Assembly: GCA_035041965.1 (NCBI GenBank)
Contig: JAPYMA010001607.1
Span: 62,001 to 126,000 of the forward strand
From: Anisakis pegreffii
Taxonomy: Eukaryota > Nematoda > Chromadorea > Rhabditida > Anisakidae
DNA length: 64,000 nt
Direction of reading: 5' to 3'
Part shown: positions 44,601 to 54,691 of the stretch, one piece after another
Numbering within the stretch: position 1 is the first letter of the stretch
Layout: every line of letters starts with the position of its first letter
The notes under the pieces: generated by a model
Database searches by the model: none
Told to the model about the DNA's origin: nothing
The model's input: the letters and a program-made list of their open reading frames with translations, nothing else
Made by a program: the position numbers and the translations under genes

Positions 44601-46394
44601 TCATTTTTGATCGTTGTTGGATCGTGACGTTTAGTATTCACTCATGTATTGTAGTAGCAACCATTTTTTGATTATATTTCAGGTATGTTATCAGCTTAGT
44701 TCTCGTTATTTTTCTCAATACGATGTTTGTGGCCATATGAAGAAGTTCGAAAAGATTATCGTCTTATCATTCAATTATTGATAAATCCTGTTTCACAGCC
44801 GCATCAGCTACCTGTGATGAAGAGTAGTCATAAGTTGTCAATCTTCGATCTCATCGGCATACCGACAAAACGATCAAAAGGTTGAAGATTATGTAAACTA
44901 AGCTAAAGTGACCTGATATTACTGTAAACATAATCTGATGGCAAACTGATTGTTGAGGCAGAATCGAATTAGTTCAAAGAAACGTTTTGGATGAGGAGAT
45001 GCAAGAGAGAGGACACATTTTACGAGGGTTTAAACGGTGACCGATCGCGGAAACGAGATTATTACCCCAATAAGGGTTTTGTTTGTTTACTTAACCAAAA
45101 GGTTAAGCATATGTAAACATGAACCACGGAAATACCAGCGACATTAGTCTCATCGTTAGATCTTTCCTGTGTCGAACCTGAACCTTACAGACACCATCAT
45201 CACAGCCGATGAGACCGAATGACGGTCACGGATCATCAGTTCAATGTGACTATTTGATGGGACGTTTTGCCGATGCTTCGTTCATTGAAACAAACTGTCA
45301 ACCACTCATATATCCCCTCCTCGATGGAGAATTCACTAGAACAGGGACTGAGTAATGATTATTCCCTAAGAAGTTAATTCTAATTCGCAACCTAAAATCA
45401 AACGCTATCGAAGAGGCTAAACTCCAAAAGGATCACTGAACGAACTAAAAAATTGCCCTTATCAGTGAAACATAATGGACATGAGATAAATATCTGAGGA
45501 ACTGATGAACATTCAGAAGACGTGAACGAACTTACCTATCACGTTCGTATCTTTCCACTTTCTTCTTTAGCGAATCACATTCAGAAGTCTTCTCCTTCAA
45601 GGATTTCTGAAAAAATCCACAAATAGAATGAATCAGAATCTCAACACTCCTCTTAATTTGCATGACAATTTGGTGCTATAATCTACTAGAGATCGAAATT
45701 GAACAATCTCACTTCGAACGTTTCGGCTATGTTTTCTAATTGTAATTCCTAACAGGTGGATGATCCTCCCCAAAGCCTCCTTCCTATAATTAGCAAGTAG
45801 TCACTGTCTTAAAATCAAGTTATTCCGGAAATAATTTTCAGATATTCTAAACTGAAATGATATCAGTCTGCGAGAATGCATAACATATGGAGAAATTTCG
45901 TATTATACTGAAACTATTGTACGAAACCTCATGAATGTGGTGAATGATTTTTATTAACGAAATAAAATAGAGTGAATCCATATAAAAATATGCAAATTCT
46001 CTGCTATATTCATTCATTGGATCAAATATACGATGAGATATCATCTAAAGGCTGCATTCAACATTCAGTGTTTGCTTAACCTATGTGTCCTTCTCATCCA
46101 ACCCAATAAATGATGAATATGATATGAGTATGACAAGGACCATTTAGTTGTATCGCATACACTCCATATTGAACACTGAACATATAACATGATCTTAAAT
46201 GCTCGATATCCATTATTCATCATCTTATATCTTGCTCGTCTTGCGGTTTGGGACCGTCTTATTGAATTTCAATAGAATATTCAGTGAATATCATAAAAAC
46301 AATAACTTGGTCATGATAATTATGACATACTTATGAGAATCAACAACAACAATTACCTCGAGAGCTTTTAAAGTCTCCATTTTCAACGAAACTA
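26460..46394 (-). CDS. Giant coiled-coil protein, about 3,170 residues, 26 exons
   Basis: Exons in coding order: 46394-46357, 45606-45536, 43658-43523, 43201-43085, 42965-42753, 42519-42385, 41937-41851, 41550-41422, 41164-41043, 40814-40670, 40522-40373, 40133-40044, 39873-39719, 39459-39271, 39090-38946, 38818-38640, 38480-38336, 38208-38116, 37907-37758, 36994-31614, 30703-30469, 29741-29546, 29084-28951, 28686-27878, 26959-26834, 26604-26460. Every junction agrees in phase. The product is almost entirely heptad-repeat coiled coil rich in Glu, Lys, Gln, Leu and Ser, with two non-coiled interruptions. I see no motor, GRIP, calponin-homology or membrane segment. Possible roles are structural (centrosome, spindle, Golgi, cytoskeleton); large nematode coiled-coil proteins such as Parascaris PUMA1 are a candidate comparison, not an identification. 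The start (ATG in exon 1) is provisional: exon 1 may be internal, with its acceptor ttacag. Confidence 0.88.
26834..28686 (-). CDS. C-terminal coiled-coil exons with internal two-fold repeat
   Basis: Exons 28686-27878 and 26959-26834 join in phase 2 (AG|G, Arg). The 269-codon exon is highly charged coiled coil. It contains two related halves of about 80 residues: segments with QLKQKQSELKEIDSQLKEKE and QLKQKESDLSEKESKLKAKE occupy matching places. It also has a repeated RD-x-EWRKK block (EARDGEWRKK and ESRDEEWRKK). This points to expansion by internal duplication. Confidence 0.9.
27511..27690. repeat. Foldback element in an intron, flanked by 10-13 bp direct repeats
   Basis: Arms at 27581-27620 and 27638-27676 are near-perfect reverse complements (gatattggtacaccactcgg against its complement), separated by about 17 bp. 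The sequence ccaggcgttga occurs just outside on both sides (27511-27521 and 27681-27691), like a target-site duplication. It lies in the intron between the exons at 26959 and 27878. It looks like a small non-autonomous insertion, although one flank stands 60 bp from its arm. Confidence 0.65.
28951..30703 (-). CDS. Coiled-coil exons with a triple heptad repeat
   Basis: Exons 30703-30469, 29741-29546 and 29084-28951 link in phases 2, 0 and 1. The first carries a charged helix followed by a Ser/Thr-rich break (ISPTSSSTSTSKS). The second contains three tandem copies of a seven-residue unit (LSKTNDE, LSKTNDK, LSKTNDD), visible as a 21-bp DNA repeat near 29620-29685. The third ends in an acidic Ser-Ala-Glu-Ser-Glu-Asp-Glu-Asp stretch and triple Lys. 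Confidence 0.9.
31614..36994 (-). CDS. 5.38-kb central exon, 1,793 codons of coiled coil
   Basis: This single open frame follows tatttgcag and ends at cagag|gtcggt in phase 2. It makes up more than half of the protein (about residues 826-2619). It is continuous heptad-repeat sequence except for a non-coiled, acidic Pro/Ser region near 36070-36390 (includes GCGPFEYDELLALVRSTEM). It contains five copies of a 42-residue repeat, a duplicated block of about 120 residues, and four copies of an Arg-Gly-Asp/Asn-Lys-Glu-Leu linker motif. The long plus-strand frames over this exon are shadows of its low-complexity codons. Confidence 0.95.
32736..33145 (-). repeat. Copy 1 of a 120-residue internal duplication
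   Basis: This block encodes SERDQALNHATLLKSE through NKELCVLERTPDISKEPLES to ALNSELSNMRKKI. It matches 34927-35345 in both protein and DNA. The two copies are separated by about 1.8 kb that includes the 42-residue repeats. Both copies share the same linker, which is not heptad-like. Confidence 0.85.
33766..34398 (-). repeat. Five tandem 126-bp repeats (42 residues, six heptads)
   Basis: Within the giant exon the unit KRDLQKQVEDTESARTETEK plus SSTSMKSELESMKQQFASAL and Lys-Glu is repeated five times. The central copies are nearly identical in DNA, while the outer ones diverge (IEK for TEK, KQK for KQQ). A length of 42 residues is exactly six heptads, so copy-number change keeps the coiled-coil register. 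Near identity suggests recent unequal crossing-over or gene conversion. Confidence 0.95.
34927..35345 (-). repeat. Copy 2 of a 120-residue internal duplication
   Basis: Partner of 32736-33145. It carries SERDQALGHAAQLKSE, the identical NKELCVLERTPDISKEPLES segment and ALNSELSNMRKKI. The identical core with diverged coiled-coil ends suggests that the linker is conserved by selection or by gene conversion. Confidence 0.85.
37758..43658 (-). CDS. N-terminal half exons of the giant coiled-coil gene
   Basis: Seventeen short exons (87-213 bp) from 43658-43523 to 37907-37758 encode continuous coiled coil such as KIQTQLNNDVHSLQEELRRK, YAKLEEKDANVAKTLQQQ and EIEYAQKNSEVELRHQK. Most are phase 0 on both sides, which permits exon duplication or skipping without a frameshift. 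Introns are mostly 100-450 bp. No non-coiled domain is apparent. Confidence 0.9.
38116..38725 (-). repeat. Intragenic tandem duplication, unit 1
   Basis: This 610-bp unit covers exons 38208-38116 and 38480-38336, their introns, and the lower part of exon 38818-38640. It matches 38726-39357 at constant offset 610 (631 beyond a small indel near 39120). Introns are as similar as exons, so the duplication is recent. Exon differences are few (for example LLSL against LRSL, QLKSN against QLTSN). Confidence 0.93.
38640..38818 (-). CDS. Hybrid exon created by the duplication
   Basis: The first 93 bases encode KELKDSEEAKALKKSEMEDE onward and match the separate exon 38208-38116. The remainder encodes NEKLSAKASLEDEVVTL onward and matches the 3' half of exon 39459-39271. 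The duplication joined them in frame (Glu-Thr-Lys | Asn-Glu-Lys) and removed the splice donor and intron that end the unfused exon. Entry phase 0 and exit phase 2 fit both neighbours. Confidence 0.9.
38726..39357 (-). repeat. Intragenic tandem duplication, unit 2
   Basis: Second unit, partner of 38116-38725. It contains the upper part of exon 38818-38640, exon 39090-38946 and the lower part of exon 39459-39271. Its low-coordinate border falls in the middle of the fused exon 38818-38640, at the point equivalent to the 3' end of exon 38208-38116. Confidence 0.93.
45536..46394 (-). CDS. First two recognised exons of the giant gene
   Basis: Exon 46394-46357 follows gttacag and contains ATG GAG ACT, giving METLKALE in phase 0. 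Exon 45606-45536 encodes KSLKEKTSECDSLKKKVERY and exits in phase 2 into exon 43658. If ATG is the start, ttacag may be a spliced-leader trans-splice site or a 5' UTR acceptor. If the exon is internal, it needs a phase-1 upstream exon. The 1.9-kb intron 43659-45535 shows only AT-rich sequence and a diverged repeat (ttgaagaaaaatgtt-like) near 44225-44345. Confidence 0.7.
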
Positions 46395-49300
46395 CTGTAA
46401 CTGATCAATGAGTTAGCAATCACTAATAACATCAACAAGTCATGCCAATTAATGCCTTGATTGAATAGACTTTTCGATTTTCAACAGGTGAAAGCGAGCA
46501 CCTGCAGTCGCTTCCGTACTAAAATCATAACGCTAACGTTAAAAACGCTTTTTTTTTAATTTGCGGAATCCACATGATAATGCACAGCGATGTGATAACA
46601 ATGATAAGAGCACAATCGTATCTAATTTGCGTAAGTCGCTATATGATTCTTACGAACAAAGCATCAATAATATCTACAAGCACCTTTAAGATCAATCATA
46701 ATCGAGTTGATCAGCACACATTCAATTGCAATGGAGCCTCGAAACCACTGATCACTGATCACGAGTATACAAAAATCAGAAGAACACTTTCATTCGTAAC
46801 TTATGAAGTGCAATCATTTCACATAATGAACCGAATTGCAGCAGTATGTGAGCAGGTGACAAACAAGACAAGTAAATGTATGCTTAACATAGGTAAACGA
46901 CAAATTGAAAAGTAAAGAAAGTGTGACTCAGGTATGCTCAGAGACCTAATCTGCTTGTTTATTCACTGTGAATATTCGTTCAATCAATCACTGATTCATT
47001 ATTTTATGTGAAAGTATTACTTCAATTGGCACATCAGTGTTCAACAATTGTCTACTAGATTCGAATGATCAATTTCAGCGTTCTATTCGATAGTTAACAA
47101 TCATTCAATCAATCATGATTTCAAACGATGCGATCCCAAAATTTCAGCACTACGCTTCAATATATTGCAGTAATCTTGGACCGAGCTGGGCCGTCCAATC
47201 TCTGTTCACTATATAGGAATACCAGGCGTAGGAATTCGTTAGCGTAAGACGGCTGATGGAATGAAACATTTGAAAAAGCAGAAATATTCCTGGAAAAATG
47301 GCAGGCAAGCAATCGCACAGCCAATGCAATATGAAATTCAATAACGGTACAAATGAATCAAGTGAAATGTACGAGTTGGTTGTATGCATACTGCATAAAT
47401 TATGAATATTTGATTGATGAAATGAATATTGATGTGTTGGAATGATGTTAATTCGAGTTATTCGTTGGCATCTATATCACCATTACCGTTATTGTTATTA
47501 CTGTTGCTATCAATTGAGCCGGGTGAATGAAGCATAAACGAGAGGCGTTCAAAATCCAATAGAACTTCAGGAAAACAGAAGTGCTCATTGCATATTCATT
47601 GATCAACTTTGATCAATTTTCTCATAAGCACTGTAAGCAATTAACAAATGTTGCTCATAAGCAGGCATCGTTCTCAGGATTAATCTTCTCAATGATAAGT
47701 CGAAAAAGATATGGGAACATTCAGCAAGCTGATAATAACCTTACAAAATGTTTTCTGACTTTCGAAACTTGGTTTCACAACTAATCTAAAATGACTGTAT
47801 CAAAATAGAAATAAAATGACTGTATCAAAACGCATCATTGATTGTATGATATGTGATTAAACGTATAGATAAGTCTCAATTCGCATTTACACATAAAATA
47901 GTTTTTGGTCGAACAGCACTTCATTCATTCAGTTTCATGTCGAAAATATCGAGTGTTTGAAAATCTGGATTTGCTGGAAAGAAGGGAAAGAAGAAGAACG
48001 CAACGAGCAACGTCCACTGAATTTCGAGCAAAATTTTTCGCTCTTCTGAAAAAAATATGAACTCCTCAGTTTTTCTTTTACAACTTCTCTATTTCGATAA
48101 GGATAAGCAGTAATTCTGTAACACGATGAAAGAAGACACCTTCAGTGGAAACTTCAAAGAGGATGTGACAATAAAAATGATTATATCAATGAAATATCAA
48201 GCAGTAATCAGTATCACTGTAATTACAAATGTGAATTATGACTGAATGAAGCAAGTAGAACAAATGTGAAAGAAGCACTTATCACTAAATGTGCACAGAA
48301 TCGAAGTTCGAAAATTTTCTTCGTTCAAGAAAAAATTTCAATATTTGATTGGTACGTGACTGTGCTGCATTTCAATACGCATGTTCGATAATTGTTATGT
48401 TTTATGGAATGACTACGGCTCCATGATGATGGTGATGAATAAAAATGTAGTCACCATTCAGCACTATCAATAGTGGTTGATAACGCAATTGAGTGAGTAG
48501 CTGCAAAACTGTATGCATCACATGATGCAAACATCACATACACTCATGACGCCGTACTTATGAACAGAACACTTTCATTCTGACGTTCTCATGCAAATAT
48601 TAATTGATTTCACTGAACAGTTTTCATTCAGTTTCAATTTCAATTCGTTTTGAATTGATAACGAACGATTCTTCTCATCAAAAAGCGTTACACACTCAAC
48701 GATTTACACGAAAAACCCGGTCGATTGGGTAACTGCTGCTGCAAGATGCAAATGCAAATTCTTTACACTTAACATTACCGAAAATGGTTGAAAGTCCACC
48801 AGTTCACAGTTTCTCAGCACTCTCAGCATAGATCAAGATGACCTTGTTGTGGTCGTTGCATAATTCAATCACAATCAACAAATTTCTCATCGTTGAAGTT
48901 TTCCCAACCAGCCATATTCTATGAAATCATCTATTACAATAAGAGCGCTTTTTTCCTTCATGAGAATCGAGAAGTCAAACAATTCAACAACATTCGATGG
49001 GAATTTCACTGAATTAATGATGCATGAAAGATCAATTCATTTGTCGTAGATCAGAATAATATGTTATCACAAGCTCCGAGAGAAATTTCATTACACCGGC
49101 TGAATTGAACGCTTCTGGTGAGGTTTATCTGTTTGTTTCTGTTCAGGTGAAAATTGATAATATGTTATGAAGAAACCAGAAGTTATCTGTACTGAGAATA
49201 CCCATGAAATGTAAATGTTTGCGATTGAGCTGAGAAATTCAAGATGCTAAGGGATGTATTGTACAAACAATGGCAGCGAGCGATTTCGAACGTGACCGCT

Positions 49301-50071
49301 CGAATTGTGAAGGCTCTTATAAGGTTTTTGTGTTTATTTTTAACATCATCAATGCTGAGTGCAGCTGACTTGGTTTCGTTTAACCACTTTGCAGACTAAT
49401 TTTAAATAAAAAACCATCTTATGTTTGCTTTCACTTATCATTTCAAATTTTCACTGTGTAAACCGCGAATCTGATGACATTTCATCTGAAAATATTCCCA
49501 TTGCTATTTGTAAACACAAATCCAAAAAAACTGCTGGATTGGTGTTCAAACACATTTGGATGAGTGGCAGACGATTAGCACGCGAGCATAGACGATATTT
49601 CCTGGTTCATATGAACAAATCATTATGTTGAAACTGTCTTGACGACTTTTGGCTTCAAATATTTCGAAACATGAATGTACTCTCAGCCATATACTTGACT
49701 CCCAGTTATTTAAATCTCAACTATCAATCGAGAGATCATTATAATTGACTTTAGATCTAATAACAGCAAATTAATGAAGAAAGTCCATTAGTAGACATTT
49801 GGTCGATTCAAGCGATCTGATGAAGCAATTAAGAGCGCATTACGAGGGATATTAGTGGATTGATTCTTAAACATGAAATGATGTATAAGTGCTGAATTAA
49901 TGGACGTCGTCAAAGTTGCTATTAAGCCTTTCAGCTTGGATGAAACACCCTTTGATATGACGATGCCCTCCTATTTGTACGCCACCGAACCGCACATTAC
50001 TCGTTTGCAGCTTCTAGCATCTCATCTCGAATATTTCTCGATTATATTAATACGACTACTGCCGTGATAAG
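46395..50071. other. Gap between giant gene and di-globin gene
   Basis: No exon chain was found on either strand. Short frames such as plus 46574-46915 lack splice support. A plus-strand frame at 49425-49631 is moderately protein-like, and a 55-codon plus frame lies at 49900-50067 (listed separately). The gap is intergenic, or part of a 10.8-kb intron if the two minus-strand coiled-coil blocks are one gene. Confidence 0.5.
49900..50067 (+). CDS. Short ORF just upstream of the di-globin, uncertain
   Basis: A 55-codon frame starts at an ATG and encodes MDVVKVAIKPFSLDETPFDM and onward to LLASHLEYFS before TGA. Its composition is protein-like and it ends 4 bp before the proposed globin start ATG. 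It could be an upstream ORF, a 5' exon of the globin gene joined in a way I cannot resolve, or chance. No known domain is recognised. Confidence 0.3.
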   Translation: MDVVKVAIKPFSLDETPFDMTMPSYLYATEPHITRLQLLASHLEYFSIILIRLLP

Positions 50072-53000
50072 ATGGAAGCCGAAATCATACAGGTAAGGTC
50101 TCACTCTTCCAATTCCAACATTTACATTCGAACCATTCATCTCCGGAAATGTCTGCGGACATTCCGGATAAACACTAAACCATCAGATTTGCCGGAATAA
50201 TGCGAGATATAATCTTCTATCGAAAAATCCGAAATCAAGATTTCAGCTTGTTCAAACAACAGTCGAAGAAGTGATCAGTAAAGCAGAAGCGATTCTTAAT
50301 TCTCCATACATGGTGAGCTTCTCATCCTCAATCTGGTATTTTCAAACACAGATCAAAGGAAACTAAGCGATACGGAACTATTACGCACCCGAGGATAATA
50401 ATGGGCTTGTTGAGAACCAATCTGAATAAAAAGTGAAAATGCTGTATTACTCTTATTTATGATCGAATCAAAACATAAAAGCGTGAAATGTTTCTATGTA
50501 CTTCCATTCGAAATTTCTGTATTAAACAAAAATAAATTCTTATCATTGTGATATCAAATGCATTAAAAAATGATGAAATCTTTAAGCTTCGTCGCCAACG
50601 CAACAATGGAATAAGCACGAATGTATGCAAAAGTATTATCGATGAGCATGACTCAATCGAAATATGCGCACGAGAGAGGATTGAAGGCGAGGAAATTCTC
50701 GAGCTGGACGATCCTCAGATGGCACGAGCCCATTGGATACAATTGTTCAAAATGAATATGCAGGTCCAGTGATTCAATTCCGTCTAGGACTTGACATGAT
50801 CATCAGTTTTGCAAAGTGCCAAAGCCATTACCAGTCATAATCGTTAAATCTGATAGATTCGGATCTAGTGATGTGCTTTCCCGTGCACATTCTATCCCGT
50901 GCTATCCTTAGTCTATTGCACTTATGAAGTGTAGATGAATATAGTGGAATTCAGATGACCGTCATTCAAAACACATTTCTACAAATACTAAGCAATTATC
51001 AGCACCTTCGACCAATTTGGTGTTTCGCAAGGAATCTCAGCGATAAATCGGAATCATGCATTGGTCAGATCAGAAATGATAAAAGATTCATGTTAGTTGT
51101 ATATTTTATGGTTTTGCTTATTCTGAAGCCTTTTCTCTGAGTCTTTACATCGTTTCTTTCATCAGATTTGCTCACATTTCAGAAGGATTCTTAAAAAACG
51201 AAAATTCAAATTTCAGTCAACATTGTGAAAATGTTCTCGCGGCAATGAATGCGATAATGGAGAATCTCGATGAACCGGACTGTCGCGATGCCCTACTTCA
51301 ACAGCTTGGAGTTAATCACTTCTTCTACGATGTATGCGAACCACATTTTGAGGTGGAATTCCTTCAGTTGGATTTTTTATCGTTGTCATTTCAGATTTGA
51401 TGACATTCAGTCGAAATTCATTCAAATGAAAATGATATTCGAGAGTGAGCGTGAAAAATTCTGCGCAATTGTTGAAATTAATGGAAAGGTCTTATCTAAT
51501 CTGCCTTATCAAAAATCAAAAATCTCGAAAAACGATCATCATTGAGTTTAGTGATAATAAACAAAAGCGTAACAGCAGAAGGAAAATAACACGAAAATTA
51601 TTTCAACTGATGAATATTCATGCTCTAAAATAGTGTTAGCGCAATGAGACTGTCTCTCGAAACAGAACATTGCATCGCTCTACTGTTCCACAGAGCAATC
51701 TGATGAAGTTAAGAAAATTGCTGAAACATTATGACTGGAAAGACGATAGGAAATCTGCGCATGATGAAGAAGAGCTTAGCTTGGCATGGAATCGATTATT
51801 CCAAAGACGATAGAGGGTAAACGATAAGATGACAGATTAAATGAAGATTATCAGACCAATGCGCATAACGTGGTATATTCTCCTAATCAAAAACCATCGA
51901 AAATTTTCTAAATCAACCGGTTTTGTCGTCATTCGAGCAACATACCTTCACATAAACAATGTCATAAAATGTCAAATCATAAAAATCGAAGGCGATGTGT
52001 CAAACAACGATTAATCATGATCTCAAATTATTTCCTACGTTCCAGTGTCCGATTAGACTGAAATTGTGCGGCTCTGTTAAGGTGCGAAACGGAACTGCAT
52101 TAATAATTGGCATTCACGTAAACAATGTCGTAAAAATGATTCTCGATGTTTGAAATCACATTATGACAATAAAATTAATAAGGTGACAATAACAATAATT
52201 AACAGTAACGATAATAATAACATTATCGTAATTAATTAACAGTAATAAAATTAATTAACAGTTACAATACTAATAACAATAACACTGCCCAATAACACTG
52301 ATCATATCCTAAGGTGTTTCACAGCGCATTCAACGAATCAATGCGAACATCTCTTCATGGTACTGATGCTCTGAATGAAAACTTGGAACAAGCATGGAAT
52401 ACGGTAGGTTCAATGAATTGCTTGTTCTTGAGACAGTTTCTTTTGACTGATCACTTCAGATCATTCTATCGTTTCTTATATCGGTTCCCTAATTGCTAAG
52501 AAATCAAGAATTATCAACCGATGACTCAGGTATTCGAAATAATAAAATCAAACATGTGCGTTGGCTTATCAACACAACGATATGACTACTTATCACGACG
52601 TATGACACCCAAAGAACTTATAATTGTAAAATCTACTTGGCGCAAAGCGAAAATATTCGACACCAAACATCTGGGTGCTAAAATTTGCCAGCTCGCCATA
52701 CAGGTCAACTTCATTCGTATAATCCGTTGGATTTCAAGCGCTTCTATCCCATTCACATATTTGGCCATGTGATGGCTTTCCACCTCTCCTCCCTCTGACC
52801 AATGCGTTTCAGTCTGTTTCGGCTTTAGAATAATGAAAAATATCCTTACGATTTTAATTTATGAAACTCTCCAGCTTCCAGCGTTACCTTGGAAGTCTTT
52901 CATGAAGAAGACAATTTATCTTAATGGAAAATTACTGACATCACATTTCGCTGCAATCATGCACGAGCTCTGCTACTTATGAATATGTTTGCTCACAATA

Positions 53001-54691
53001 TTAGTGAACAGTTTGATATTGACGCCCAATCAGCTGTCTTATAAATCAATAACAATCAATCACTATGAAACGCGTGATGCAGAGTGAACTCCAAAAACGT
53101 TTCGGAATGAACTCCGAACGTTCGAAATGTTTCTTCAAAATTTCCGAGATTTTCTTTGTTTTGAATGCACAAGATCAGTTTGCAGCTATATAATGAGGAA
53201 ATGCTACGAATGGATCTTTTGAATCAAATGATCAATTTAAATAAAAGAAACCACGCATTCATGGAACTTTCTCAACTCATCATCGACGTTAGTTTTCGAG
53301 AGATTATCATATTGTACAGGCAGACGTGTTTTTGGAAGTTTAAAGATGCAAACAAGCACTGCATATGTTTGTTGAATTGAACACTGCACCTTGAAGGTTG
53401 CCGCCTGATAAGAAATCAGTGATAAGAGCTCGTTATCACTGGCAATAGTGATTGCAGCAGAGTTACTCGTAATACATCGTGATCACCAATTAGAAAGGGA
53501 TTATGTCATAAGTTCAGCTCTCTTCTAATTGTGAGATAATTTCATAAGAGACTTATTCTCATCAGAGCGTTTAAACGAATGATAAGACATTAGGTCAGTT
53601 AAACGATGGATGCTGTCAATGAGAGATTTCTTGGCTTATTTGGACTAGCTCAATATGTTCACAAAACGATCGCTCCTTTAAAACTCTAAAATGCAGCTCA
53701 GTTCAGTTAATATGAATATATTCAGGCAATCGATACGACACTATCAAGTTATTCGGTTCAGCATGGCTTTATTGATCTTCCACATCAATTGCACACTTTT
53801 GTACATCGTTCGTTGATCCTAGGAGTGTGTCCGTCTAAACTGAAGAAATCTTTTATTGAAGGTTTGAAAATATTCGAAGTCTTAAACACACCAAGAGGAT
53901 CAATACTCAATGATAGATAAACCAAATGTGACTTGAGGAAAAGATAACGTAGAAGTGATTGCAAAATCACGGAAAATGCCACGCAAAAAAACATCGATTT
54001 TCAGCTCTGACAACGGTATTAATAAGTGTCGTTGGGAATACAACAATGAACCACGATGCACTTCAGGCTTGGAACAAAATTGGACGTGTTTTACAACAGG
54101 TAAAGGAACAATCTCACACGTAAACATCCACAAACACTCTAATTTCCTCTGCCTGAAACCAGAAAATGCTAGAATTTTTTCAAGTTGATCACTAAAATAT
54201 CCTGCAATATCCACTCCTCGCGCATCAATGAGCACTCACTAATCCAATGTTAACAATGCAATAAACAATTTAAGTTATGAAATTGAGAGTCATTTGGTGA
54301 GCGAAAGGAAATACCATCATTATATGTTATGTGCGAATGATCCAATTGTTATTCAACAAATGAATTGAGAGTGTTATTTTTTTCAAATGAAATGTAAAGA
54401 ATGAAATTGAGAGCTTTTTATGATTCGGATGCAATTCCTTGAAAACCGAGAATATTTTCACGCATTATAAACATTCATTCAGTTTAACTGATCATCAAAC
54501 AACAAAACGCATCAATATGAAATAAAATTCCATCATTTCATTCATGCTCTATAATAATGTACTGCTGGCGGTATCTCGCGAGTGAGATTGCCATCTGATC
54601 AACTATGAGTTTGAATACCGATTGTGGCATTTGAGTGATTTGAGAAAGATTCATATTTCAGGCTATCATAGCAGATATCGTCGAATATTGA
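50072..54691 (+). CDS. Two-domain globin, about 399 residues, 12 exons
   Basis: Exons: 50072-50092, 50247-50312, 50587-50763, 50955-51063, 51183-51352, 52314-52403, 52530-52703, 52739-52768, 53186-53287, 53726-53861, 54005-54099, 54662-54691 (TGA). All junction phases agree. A 69-residue extension (EIIQLVQTTVEEVISKAEAI, probably helical) precedes globin domain 1 (about residues 70-224). A linker STQRYDYLSRR leads to globin domain 2 (about 236-399). Globins bind heme and oxygen or act in redox or sensing. No signal peptide is visible, so it is probably intracellular, unlike Ascaris perienteric hemoglobin. Two globin domains in one protein are known in some nematodes, but this gene is divergent. 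Weak points are the start, the 35-bp intron before the 30-bp exon 8, and the short last exon. Confidence 0.83.
50707..52568 (+). CDS. Globin domain 1 (residues about 70-224)
   Basis: The helices can be followed in order. Helix A has Trp79 (MARAHWIQLF). Helices B and C give FLQILSNYQHLRPIWCFARN. Helix E has distal His138 (SQHCENVLAAMNAIMENLDE). Helix F has proximal His170 (LLQQLGVNHFFYDVCEPHFE). Helix H runs across an intron (LEQAWNT then VFEIIKSNMCVGL). His at E7 and F8 indicates heme binding. The near-invariant CD1 Phe is replaced by Trp110. The intron after PHFE is about 960 bp. Confidence 0.88.
52602..54691 (+). CDS. Globin domain 2 (residues about 236-399)
   Basis: It opens with MTPKELIIVKSTWRKAKIFD. 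Trp248 and Pro273 (C2) are 25 residues apart, the same as Trp79 to the C2 position in domain 1. The E helix NHAFMELSQLIIDAI has His302 at E7. The F/G region LPHQLHTFVHRSLILGVCPS places Ser342, not His, opposite the proximal His of domain 1, with His340 two residues earlier. The H helix is DALQAWNKIGRVLQQ, ending in AIIADIVEY. Heme ligation in this domain is therefore doubtful. If the last donor is not used, the frame reads on after LQQ as VKEQSHT and stops at 54121-54123. Confidence 0.78.

Noticed and set aside
51395..51490. Plus frame after gtcatttcag (FDDIQSKFIQMKMIF) considered as a globin exon
   Set aside because: It needs phase 2, but the preceding exon exits in phase 0. Exon 52314-52403 gives the expected G/H helix in phase 0.
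52829..52980. Open plus frame (MKNILTILIYETLQLPALPW and onward) considered as a globin exon
   Set aside because: It would need a phase-2 donor that is not present, and exons 52739-52768 and 53186-53287 already connect the C and E helices with sensible spacing.
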